64,000 nucleotides of DNA. Source: Folioceros fuciformis. Taxonomy: Eukaryota; Anthocerotophyta; Anthocerotopsida; Anthocerotales. The position numbers and the translations under genes are program-made. How positions within the stretch are numbered: the stretch's first letter is position 1; every line of letters begins with the position of its first letter. The DNA is taken from assembly GCA_049999805.1 (NCBI GenBank), contig JBNGIO010004579.1, positions 27,641-91,640 of the forward strand, written 5' to 3'. This document shows, piece by piece, positions 20,719 to 31,700 of this stretch. The notes under the pieces are model-generated. The model was given only the letters and a program-made list of their open reading frames with translations. It was not told where the DNA came from and did not search any database.

Positions 20719-22836
20719 TCACTGCCGGTCTTTGCAGGAGCATGCGCCGCATGAGAAGCGGTGCACCCGGGTTGCGTCTCTAACTACGATTTCGCGTTTC
20801 TCGAGACGTGACATTATCTTGATGCTACCATGGCAGTAGTTGCACATTCGAAGGTTTTTGGTGACCAACAACGGGGTGCCACCGGGAGTGTTGAGCAGAC
20901 CAAAGGCTATGGCCAGTCTTTCAGCATGTCCACACACGGCATCTTCCTTCTCACGCTCGCGGATGGGCTTCAGACCCAGCTGCGTCCATGGGGCACGGCG
21001 TCCTTCGTCCACCAACCTGGTACTCACGCTCGACAACATGTCCGACGAGGTGTCGGACTGCTCCTCTCCTACGATAAACTCGTGCACCTTGTTCTTCACT
21101 TCTATGCATGCCCTGGCCGGCTTCTTCCAGGCGCCTGCAGACCTTCTCAGAATCTCGGTTTGCTCCACGTCCTCCCACCGCCCAGCTTTTTCGTAGATGT
21201 TGCCCAACAGGACGTAGGCCGATGCTTTCTCAGGTGCCATTTTCACTATTCGGTCAAAGCATCTTCTTCCTCGATCTGCATCATTGTGGGCTTTGCAGGC
21301 ACTGAGCAGAGATGTCCAGCCCACCACGTTATCCTGGAGCGGCATAGTGTGCAGCACCTCTTCCGCATCATCCATACAACCTGCCCGTCCAAGGAGGTCG
21401 ACCAGGCAGTTGTAGTGATGGTCGGTGGGCTCAATGCCATGCGCTTTCATCATCCTAAAATACTCCCGGCCCTCATCCACCAGCCCAGCATGACTGCATG
21501 CCACGAGCAGACTGATGAAAGTACTGCCATCAGGATCCACGCCTTCACGCTGCATCTCTAAGAAACACTGTCTTGCCCTTTCTACATCGCCATTTTCAGC
21601 ATAACCACTGAGGAGGGCATTCCATGTCACAAGACTCTTGACAGGCATTCTGTCAAACACTGCGCGAGCCTCTTCCACGCTCGCACATTTCGCATACATG
21701 TCCACCAGGGTGTTGCCCACAACCACGTCCACCTCCAGCCCGATCTGCCGGATCAGTTTGTGAAGTTCCTTGCCCTGCTGCAAGGCTGCCACTCTACCAC
21801 ATGCTTGAAGGAGGCACACGAATGTGACAGTGTCTGCAGGAGCTAAGCCCTCCCCTTGCATACACGCATACAGATCGAGAGCTTCCTGGCCCCGCCCATG
21901 CTGAGCGTACGCTCCCAACATGGCAGTCCATGTCACCAGATTCCTGCTCTCCAGTCTGTCAAACACCCTCCGAGCATCCTCCAAGCTGCCGCACTTGGCA
22001 TACATGTTTACCAGGCTGCTGCCCACGAAGCTGTTACACCTGACACCACTGCCCAGAATATCAGCGTGCACCTCTTTGCCTGCAACCAAGTCCGTAGCAG
22101 ATGCACACGCTTTAAGAACTGCCATAAAGATATGGTTGTCCGGCTTCACACTCAACGCCCTCATCCGCCTGTACCAAGCGATGGCCTCCCTGGGCTGCCC
22201 TTGCCGGGCATGCTCCAGAATGATGCAACACCACATATGGGCATTGGGCACCTCCACTTCCCCAAACACCTGCACTGCATCCTCCAGCTTCCCATGCGCA
22301 GCATACATCCCCATGATGTGCGTTGCCACAAATGCATTGTTCCTGTACCACCCCTGCCGGGCAACAATGGAATGCACCCTCCTACCCAGCTCCAGGCCCT
22401 TCTCCCCAGAACACCTCTTCAACAGACGATACAAAACAGAGTCATGCACCCTACAGCCCCTTTGCACCAGCACGTCCAAGGCCTCCACAGCCTCCCCCAG
22501 CTCTCCGTGTTCGCACCTCCTGCTCAGTCTCTCCACCATGGTCTCCCTCTCCCCATCGCCTGCAGCAGCATCCCACCTAGCCAGCCGCAAATCCACCCAC
22601 CCGGGCTTCACCCGGCTGCTGAGCCACAGCAACTGCCTGATACCCTTGTGCCTGAAGTCGGGATGTCGGGGACTGGGCTTCTCCGCCCTGTTTCCCCACC
22701 ACTGCCTGGGATTGACAAACCAGTCCTGCCATAGCCTCTCCTCCCCGGTCTCAGACGAAACGCCTCCTCGCTTCCCAATATGGAATAATCCACAGCCCGG
22801 CTGAGACGGCAGCCTTTCGGCCACTGCCACGGCCAT
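20719..22836 (-). CDS. PPR-3: OSB-type PDF motif + short PLS PPR tract + DYW:KP domain ending DRQ
   Basis: This intronless gene encodes 705 residues from an ATG at 22836 in the same context (gagcATGgcc) as PPR-2. The upstream in-frame extension begins only at TTG. Residues ~32-85 carry the PDF-like module (GEERLWQDWFVNPRQWWGNR ... PRHPDFRHK ... LLWLSSRVKPGWVDLRLARWD), nearly the same as in PPR-2. One Asp is changed to Gly (WWGNR). The PPR tract is about three triplets shorter than in PPR-2. The C-terminal domain has WKKPARACIEV (KP), CGHAERLAIAFGL (HxE), NLRMCNYCH (CxxC) and ends CSCKDRQ. Function and localisation are inferred as for PPR-2. The two genes are clear paralogues in opposite orientation. 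Its 5' end lies 150 bp from the divergent Mpv17-like gene. Confidence 0.92.
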   Translation of the reverse strand: MAVAVAERLPSQPGCGLFHIGKRGGVSSETGEERLWQDWFVNPRQWWGNRAEKPSPRHPDFRHKGIRQLLWLSSRVKPGWVDLRLARWDAAAGDGERETMVERLSRRCEHGELGEAVEALDVLVQRGCRVHDSVLYRLLKRCSGEKGLELGRRVHSIVARQGWYRNNAFVATHIMGMYAAHGKLEDAVQVFGEVEVPNAHMWCCIILEHARQGQPREAIAWYRRMRALSVKPDNHIFMAVLKACASATDLVAGKEVHADILGSGVRCNSFVGSSLVNMYAKCGSLEDARRVFDRLESRNLVTWTAMLGAYAQHGRGQEALDLYACMQGEGLAPADTVTFVCLLQACGRVAALQQGKELHKLIRQIGLEVDVVVGNTLVDMYAKCASVEEARAVFDRMPVKSLVTWNALLSGYAENGDVERARQCFLEMQREGVDPDGSTFISLLVACSHAGLVDEGREYFRMMKAHGIEPTDHHYNCLVDLLGRAGCMDDAEEVLHTMPLQDNVVGWTSLLSACKAHNDADRGRRCFDRIVKMAPEKASAYVLLGNIYEKAGRWEDVEQTEILRRSAGAWKKPARACIEVKNKVHEFIVGEEQSDTSSDMLSSVSTRLVDEGRRAPWTQLGLKPIREREKEDAVCGHAERLAIAFGLLNTPGGTPLLVTKNLRMCNYCHGSIKIMSRLEKREIVVRDATRVHRFSCGACSCKDRQ

Positions 22837-22986
22837 GCTCCCCGGGCACCGGACTCGATCGAGACGAACGGTCGAAAACCGAAAACGAAGTGGATATCTC
22901 GACACCTTAGAAATTCGAGCAATTCGCGTCTTACTCCGGGTCTTGTCTTGGGCGAGAGTCGTGGAATCCAATTGCTTTTGTCGGCC

Positions 22987-23949
22987 ATGGCGGGCGCGCT
23001 GGGAGGGAGCTTCCCGGCTGCTTGGCTGGGCGGGGGCCTATGGCCGGCTCGCAGGCGGCGCCGTCGGAGGGTGAAGGCAGCTTCGGACAAGGCCGGGGCG
23101 GGCGAGGTGGAGTCCGCTTCGCCCACCGGGCGATGGAATTTCCCTCTGCGGGCAGCGACCACAGCGGGTGCCTTGGCTTTGGTGGGCGACACAGGCGCAC
23201 AGGTCTTGGCCTCCCGGCAGGCGGCCTCGTCTTCGCAGCGAGAATGGAGTTACCAGCACGACTGGGTGCGTTCAACGCGCATGTATAGCTATGGCTTCGC
23301 GCTCTACGGCCCTCTGTCTCATGTCTGGTACGAGTTTCTGGACAAACTGCTGCCTCAGAAGACGGCCCAAAACCTGTGCCTCAAGGTATTCTCCCGAGGC
23401 ATGTTCCGCCGGCCAGGGTCACGAGCCTGCCTCACCCTGCCTTCCTGCCATGCCTCCTCTCCTGTAATGTGCAGGTCGGGTTGAACCAGGTGGTGCTGGG
23501 TCCTTGTGTGATCGCCATCGCTTTTGCGTGGAACCACTTGTGGCAGAATCAGTTGGCCCAGCTGCCCGCCAAGTATCAGAGACATGCCTTTCCTACGCTG
23601 ATGAATGGTGGGTCCCCTGTCTTTGCCATGCCATGCCTTGCCTTTCCTTGCCTACTCTGGTGCATTGACTCTTGGCTGGCTGTGCTCGGCAGGTTGGAAG
23701 TTCTGGATTCCAGCCAGCGTGCTCAACTTCGGGTTAGGCTGCCTACTTGCTCGCTTGCTCCTGCTTCTCACATTTGCATTTGCACACCACGCTGGTTTCA
23801 TTATTACATCTACTTCTGCTCCTGGACTGACACTATCAATTGCCCGGACTCACCGCAGGGTGGTGCCTCTCCAAGCTCGAGTCGCCTTCATGTCTACCTG
23901 CTCCATCTTCTGGAACCTCTACCTGTCCTCGGTTGTCATGAGCAAGTGA
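22987..23949 (+). CDS. Mpv17/PMP22 family membrane protein, 4 exons
   Basis: Exons are 22987-23385, 23475-23607, 23693-23732 and 23859-23949, giving 220 residues. Splice phases 0, 1 and 0 join cleanly (ctcaag|gtattc; atgaatg|gtgggt; cttcgg|gttagg). Family motifs are visible: TTAGALALVGDTGAQVLA (first helix), DWVRSTRMYSYGFALYGPLS followed by HVWYEFLD, the NQ variant of the DQ motif (VGLNQVVLGP), GWKFWIPASVLNFG, VPLQARV and a C-terminal WNLYLSS. Four hydrophobic segments are expected. The leader contains WPARRRRRRRVKAAS, a strongly basic organelle-targeting signal. Members sit in the inner mitochondrial, peroxisomal or plastid membrane and may form channels. The substrate is unknown. Confidence 0.9.
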
Positions 23950-26900
23950 TCTAGCTTGTCTCTGCTGTTCACCGTTTTGTGTGACCTATCATGCATGCGG
24001 CATTGCTCTGTCTTTGCGGTGCTCCAAGGGAGAGATGCGTGATTTTGAGCACTGAGCTCAGGAGGAACGGAGCCTACATCCGGTTGCGCTAGCAGCCTGA
24101 TGCGACCACATTTTTTAGGCTCCTCACATCACTGTGTAAAGAGTCGGGAGGTGGACGATGATGGATCCTAGCGAGACATCTGGGCCCTGTCGCTACCTCT
24201 CCCGTCATTTGAGATTCATTTACACTGTAGGGCTGGTCTTCTAAGACCACGCCGCATACCCACAGACGTGGTTTGTCCACGCTGAGCATATGATGTGGGT
24301 AGACCAGCATTTCAATTTACAAGTTGGTTATTGCGTCCTGAAGAACACAAGCTTGAACGTACGTAACAACTTGGTATGTACTGCACTGATTCGGACTTGT
24401 TTACTGATAGGAGGCCTCGGCCTCGAACCCAGACATGAAAGGGGTGCGTAGAAAGTCGTCATGGGGAGGATTGGGAACACCCTGCACACGAAAGGGCTGG
24501 CCAGGGATAAAATTGTGGTGACTTTGCTTTTGGAGAATCGAATAGCTAGAATCTACGACGGTATTGGAATGGGAAGAGGGAAAGCCTACACCATCACTAG
24601 GACAACCATGATCCTCCAGAGATGGCCTAGTGCAAGGTGAGGGAACAGATTATGTACAGCTTGTCATCATAATTATTTTGTCAACACAGCTAGATATACT
24701 GGTTCTTGTCTCAATGTGAGGCCTTTCTCCGGGTGCCTCCCCCTTTCCACGAGAGGTCTTTCTCGGCATGAGCTAAACCTCCGTGGCCCGAGGGTTTAGG
24801 ATCGCGAAGGAGGTTGGCACGGGCTAGTGCAAGAGGAGGCTCACAATTGGTGATAGTGAGTTTCGTGTGTCTTTGGAATTGAAGTCTCAAGGTACAAGTT
24901 TGTACCTTGAGATAATCCTGTTAAGATTGAGTTTCCCTTTACAAGTCCATCTACAAACGATTGGTTTTTGCCCAACAAACAAGTAGGTGAACTTACAAGT
25001 TTTGTTTGCAATTAGCGAGCTATACTCAAACTAAATTGATGCTTCCCATTGAGTGTATTGAGTGCTTCTTCTATGCTTGCAAGCACATCTTGCATCTCAC
25101 TTAGAGAGAGAGGTTGAGGCAATGCAAGATAGGTTAGATGAGTATTGGGGCTTTGTGTTAGAGATGGTATCTCTTCAGGTGGGTTGTTCCATAGTGGTGA
25201 ATGGCTCTATAGGCACTATAGAGCAGGAGGTTCAGGTATTGGCAAGGGTAGTTGAGAACATTGATTTGCGCTAAACGATCATATTTGGCAAAGAGCATTT
25301 AGTACATTTCGAAACAATGATATCCTATTTTTAATCATATTTCCCACAAACTAGGCCCACTTGATATATCTATTTTTAAACTTGTCCTTTATTTTTTGCA
25401 ATTACATAATAAGAACTTCTTAATTATTCAAATAATCAGTTTTTTGTTTTCCTTTGAAGATGTGCTGGTAGACCAACACACTCACTCAATAATAAAGGTA
25501 AAACATATAATGATTTATTAAATCATCATATTGAAATATCATAATGTTGAAACCTTATTATTAAAAAGTGTGAAAAGCTATGTAGATATAACAAGAGGCA
25601 GGTTTATTAAGGTATTTTGAAACCCCACATTTTGCTTTGTTCAAAAAACCTCACTTAGGTAACAAGACTAACTATTTATCTTGATTTTTTTTTTTCCGAC
25701 TATCACTAAGTACCAAAATATTCGCGTCTGCTGAACGAGACATTATGTAATTCCACTTTGGATATTGCTTTTCGATAAAGTTTTACGATGGACGACTTGG
25801 AATTATCCAATACATGTTGAGGATTTGTAATTTGTTTTTCACTTGAAGGGCGTTTTACTGAAATCCGACCGTTTAGCGCAGGCCTTGCTTACTATTGTAA
25901 TGGTTCATGCTGTTCAACGTGAGAATATTGTGGAAGTTGCGCCACTCCATGAAGAGTGTGCAGGTCTACTGGTGCACTCTTGATGCAACTTATGAGAGTG
26001 CGTTGGTAGAGCGATATAATCATGTTTCAGCGTGTGCAAGTGCGTCGGTAGATCGATGCACTCTTAATGCTTCATGTTGTTCATTACCTTATGGTTCCGC
26101 GTTAATATAAAAATGATGTGCTAATTTTTGGGTCTTTTTTTGTGATTGAGGTCTTCAAACCTGACTACAAGGTACATAGACAAGGGTTAAAGGAGGAGCG
26201 TGAGAAGAGTATTGAACATCGTGTGAAATGCTAGGGTGACTCTGGCAAGTACATTGGGTTGTCCTTTGATAGTATGGATCAACAAAAACTTCGGTCTTCT
26301 TCCAAGGATTTTGTACTTATAGTTGGATAACGCGGCAAGAGAAAACAAAAACACTTTGCTCTTTTCGTATCTCAATATCTCTGATATGCAAAGCGCTTAT
26401 ACCCCAATGTCAGTGGCACCTGAGATGGAGAGGCCCTAGACTTCCATAGATTTATGCGGCCTATATCTTATGGGAAAGCTGGTTGCCAAAATGTTGTTGT
26501 GGTTCAACAGCTACACAACATTTCTTTCCAACATCAGTTTAGATGACAATAGAGAGTCGTGGAGGCCAGGGCTTGATAATTGTGATGAGAGGGAAACGGT
26601 ACTCACAGATCAATATTAGTCTCCAAATGAGGGTATTAAGTTTCTAAAGCACATTCCGGAAACAGTGATGAAAGTTGCTTCATTGATACATCTGCTACAT
26701 TGATCATAATTGATACATTAGCCAAGTCAATGCACACTTGTCATGACAAGCATTTCTTATGTTGCTTTTGGAGATACAAATAAGTCTATTGGCTTTGGAG
26801 ACCTCTGTGCTATTGGGTTTCCCTAAGAAGTAGGGCTCCTCTGACTCTATCTTGTCCTTGTGTTTTTTTAACCTGGGACTCACTCGTCCTTGAGGCTTTT

Positions 26901-28706
26901 GTTGAGGAGGAGGTTTGGATCCCCTATAGGCCTCATTAAGAATTGCTAGAGCCTCCTTATCTTTTGAGGCAAAGGCTACATATCCTCCATCTTTCTTCTC
27001 GCTTGTTGAGGCTACCCTTCAAGGGCTACAAGCATCTTAATTACTAGAGAAAATTTATTGGCAGTGTAGGTGGCCCTTCATTCCAACACTTGTTAATTCT
27101 TAATCCCACTCAAGCTTGACTTTGCTCTTGTTTGTGGAAAAGAGCCAAAGCTTGGCTTCTAGATTGACCTGGCATTTAGGCATTGTGCATTGCACTGACA
27201 ACTTCTCCTTTGAGATGTGTTTTTGCTTAGACTTGGTCCACTCTTTTGCCTGCTTCCTTTTGACTTGCAACAGCGAGGCCCCTCTTAATGTTTGTGGGTC
27301 GCACTTGGCTCAATGGCTTAATGTCACTTGCTATGGAAGTTCGGTTTTCCCATTGAAGAAGCTCCCCTACATCTTGCTTAGTGGAAGTACTCTTCAGGCT
27401 AACCTATTTTGATTTAAGGAATTAATTTTCTATTATAACTGTGATTATTACTCATCCAACTCAAGTCATGGCCTATGAACTTAACATTCTAAACCCTTGA
27501 GGATGTCTGGTAGAAGGTAGTTCAACAACTATATACACAAATGCTCTTCTATGCAAGATTACCACATATTCATCTCCTTAGCCATCAAGACTCATAGAGC
27601 ATGAAGCTTGTTAAAGGAATGCACGAATGAGCCTATCACAGTCACAAAATTGAGGCTAGTCTTCACCTTTCTTATATGGTTGCTTTCTTTAGGCAAAGGG
27701 TATTCATCATTGTAGAAAGGATGTCGAATGAATAATATGTGTACAGGATGTTAGTGAGTGGGGTGAAGCAACTTATTTAGCTCGAGTGGTACAAAGGCCT
27801 TTCACATCCTTAACTATGAATTTTTGTGGGTAGCCGATAGATAAATTTTGACGATCGTGGAGCTTGTCTCCTTAGTTTTCTTGCCCTTCACAAGGTGATT
27901 TCACCTTCGTTCCCTTTCAAGGCGATCGGTTTCTATCTGTTTTATATAATAAAGTATATATATATATATATATATATATTTATAGACAAAATATTCCGAA
28001 TTCTTCTTGTCATTTAGTTTCATAGGAGTATCTCTTTTGTTTTTTTATTAGATAAATTCTTATATATTCTTGTTATCTAGGTTTTTTCAATAATAAAGTC
28101 TCCATTTTTATCCATAGGTAAGGGGTTTCCGGGTCACTCTCTTCCTTTGGTTTCGTACAAGGTGTTTCCCTGTTTTTTTTCCTCATTAGATAAACTCATG
28201 TACATTCTTGTTATCTAGGTTTAACGATCGGCTAGTTCCGTTGAATAGATCTGGAATCGTCGCTTCATCACTGTACGACAGGTTGAAAAAGGTTTCACTG
28301 CACGGCGTGCTAGGTAGAAAAAGGGAGCCATCGATGCGATAGTTTTACTCTTCCTTCTTCTTCGTCTTCTCCCTTGAGACGATCATCAGTCCGGCTGGTT
28401 GTGGGTAAAGTGATCCCAGGCAACGACTCTCTTCTATAGTTGTGTGCCAGCAAGCCAACCAGCCAGCAAGCAAGTAGGCATTCCATCGAGGTAGGCAAGC
28501 AAACAAGCGAGCAGGCGAGCGAGCGAGAGAGCAAGGAAGACGCCAAGTAAGGGAGGTGAGCAGGGGGAGCATGGCCGTGGAATAGATTGCTTAGCTGCTT
28601 GCTGCGAAATTGAGGAGTCTATGTTTGTGTCTTTCATAACAGGCACGCAGGGGCAGTGAAAGAGTTGTCGAAGATACGCGCAGTTGGCAGAGCGAGAGCG
28701 CGCGGA
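23950..28706. other. AT-rich intergenic block, no recognised gene
   Basis: Nearly 4.8 kb with only short, unconvincing frames. It contains dispersed hairpin motifs (around 25462, 25957, 26042), a TA microsatellite, and near the right end GCAA/GCGA-rich sequence (about 28445-28540) that is probably VARICOSE 5' leader. An AG acceptor at about 28650 hints at a 5'-UTR intron. No intact transposon gene was found. Confidence 0.5.
27955..27979. repeat. (TA)n microsatellite
   Basis: About 12 uninterrupted TA dinucleotides in AT-rich intergenic DNA. Confidence 0.95.
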
Positions 28707-31700
28707 ATGGGCTCAGCAGGGCCGTCAGGAGGGTACGTCGACCTGCATACCTTTTTCAAGGGTCCATCAGGTTCCCCTCACCCAGCCTATCCCACTCCAT
28801 CCAACCCCTACCCGCAGGCTCCCCCGGTGTATTCCTACCCGACGCCGTCAAATCTTCCTCCCAATCCCGGTGCCTACGGCTTCAGCACCCCTCCCACAGC
28901 CTCCTACTATGTGCACTTCGGCGGGGGCCAAGATCTGAACCCGCGTCCCCCTCCTTTCCCCCCCTTCCCCCAGCTTCCTTCCTCGCATTCCCTTCCCCAC
29001 GCCTCTGAGCCCCAGGTTCCAGTGCAAGGAGTGCAGCCAGCTAGCAGTCCCACTCTGGACGGGGCCCGGCTCATGGCTCTTCTCACCACCTCCTCTGCCG
29101 TGGAGGGAGACATGGCCGGCTCGCTGGAGCTACCCGAAGGCTCCCGGGCAGGTCCAGGGCCCGGACTCCCGACTGTGGCTCCTCCGGCAATTGCTCCCGC
29201 CATTCCCACCGCTCCCCCGGTTCACTCTCTGGCTACTCCCTCTGGGCCCAGGATGCCTGCCAGGCGAGGTCAGGGGCGATCGATTTCAGGGAGTAAGGTT
29301 GTGTACGACATAGATGTGAGGCTGCCTGGAGAAGCTCAACCACAGTTGGAGGTGCAGCCTATCACTGTGTACACGTCAGAGAATGTGATGGTCGTGGGGC
29401 GGCAGATTGCTGTCAACAGCGAATATATCTGCTATGGCCTCCGGGGAGGTAACATCAGGATTCTCAATATCCACACAGGATTGCGGGCCCTTCTTCGAGG
29501 ACACTCACTGGTCTGTCCGACCTGCTTGCGTATGTAGAACATTGTTTGGATGTGTCTGTGTGATGATGTGTATTAAGCATTTGCGTTCATCACTGTCTCA
29601 CTCCAGAGAATGACCGACATGGCTTTTCTTGCCCCGAATCTCCATTTTGTAGCCAGGTGAGGTCGTGGCGTCTGTCATGACATTCGAGCTCCGTCCTCTA
29701 TCGCTGAACCACGCTTCATTTGGTAGTCACAATTGGACTAATTTATTGGCTGTTTGTTTGACTGGCAGTGCAAGCTCCGATGGCCGCGTTTTTGTTAGGG
29801 AGATAGTAGCGGATGGTGGCGAGGATGGGAAAACACAGATAAGGGATAAGATAATTTTAGCCCTGCTTCTTAAGGGAGATTGGGAATCGGCGCATCCACT
29901 TGTTTGCTGGCATTCTCACATGCAGGTCACCTTTCTGTTACTGCCGTTGGCCTAGTTTATGATTTTCTCTAGTCATGGCTACTTATTGCTGCTGAACGGA
30001 CTCTGTACTTCGAATATTTTTGCAGAAGACGCTTTACGTAGGCATTGGCAAGTATCTTGTTGAGATAAATATTTCAGCAGCAGGACGACTAGCACCACCT
30101 GGTGGGTTCACAGTGGACAACCCTGTGGAATTTGATGTGAATCGTCCACCGGAGGGCATTTTTGCAGTGTGTGGACATGAAGGTGATGTTACCAGCCTGG
30201 CAGTAACTGATAAATTCCCCAACTGTGTGGCTACTGCTTCGAAGGATGGGGTGGTGAGTCTGTTCTTGCCTTTATCAATGCCACTCTTAAACATAGCAAG
30301 ATCCAGATGCTTTTTGTTCTACTTTCTCACTTTCTACTGCTGCCATACGGGTGACGCAGGTACGTTTCTGGGTCTCCAATAAGACACCTCTAATGACTTT
30401 AATCCCTCATAACCGTCAACCTGTTGGCACAGTTGCCTTTCTCGCAGCTCCTGGTGGGCCTGCCAGCTCGGGTGGAGTTCTGCTTCTGACAGCGGTGTGT
30501 GGCCATCGATTTTAAGCTTCTGTTGCCCCTCCTTCATTGGATCAACCTTGACGTTGCATTCCCTCGTCATAAGGAAGCCTCTGATTAGACTTTTTGCTAA
30601 TTGGAGGCTTACTCTGCTGTGCTTCAGGGGCCTTTAAACCGAGAACTGAAGCTCTGGGCGCAGAGGAGTTCGGGAGTTCCTTCATCGCCTGCTTCACGTG
30701 GATGGATTTGCTTTCAAACTCTTGAACTCCAGAGCTCAGCTGAAACTGCGTATGACAGGGCATTTTTTAATCAGGTGGTGGTTTTACCACATGCGAGCTT
30801 AATCCTTCTAGCTAATGCGAAGAAGAATGCTCTGTATGCAATCCATGTAGAGGTTGATGCACATGGTAACCCCAGGCGCATGGATTACATAGCAGAGTTT
30901 TCTGTGACTATGCCTGTGCTTAGCCTTACTGCAACCATCAACGAGGAAGCAATGGTTCAAGTTTATTGTGTTCAAACTCAGGCCATTCAGCTGTATGCCC
31001 TTGATATGACTCAGTGTTCGCCTTCACCAGATGAGAGTGGTAGCTCCTCGCCAAATTCCGAGGGAAATATTGGTAGTGTCGGGTCACCAGCCTTACAGAA
31101 TCTTTCTGGGACTTTGACAAGTGAGGCGACAGTTGCTTCATCATCTTCTAGTTATCAGAGTGGCCTGGATGTTGGGAGACCTATGAATGTTGACAATAGC
31201 GTAGATTTTGAAACGCCTGTGGACCATTCTGTTGATCAAGCACCAGTGACGTCTGATGTAAGTAGAGCGATTAGTTTGGATCTCACTGAGGATAGCATAG
31301 CAGAAGGATCTTCTGCGCCAGTAAAGGACGGCGCAAGTACTCCAGAAGAAGTTCCCTTTAACGAAGAGCAGAATGTGTCTGAAACTGAGGTGCATTCTAG
31401 TTCCAGAAGCGGACATGAGGTGGGCAGCAGCACGAGCGCATTGGCAGATACGAACAATCATAAACCTGAGAAACAAGTGGAGGAAGAGGGGTTAGAGACC
31501 AGGGCTGAACTGCCACCATCTGATGATGATGGGGAAAGGGTTTCTGACAATTCAACGTTGAGCCAAGTTGTTCAACTTGTGGGCTTCAGTGAAGAAGAGC
31601 TACAGGACACACCGCGTCCTATGTTATCAGGAGGTGCCGCTTCAGCTCATTCACTGCTTACTCCATCTCAGCTCATGCAGATGGCTCAGGGATCAACAGT

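Noticed and set aside
24089-27412. Scattered short frames in the 24-28 kb block
   Set aside because: None has a domain, codon bias or splice-compatible neighbour, so they were treated as random frames in AT-rich DNA.
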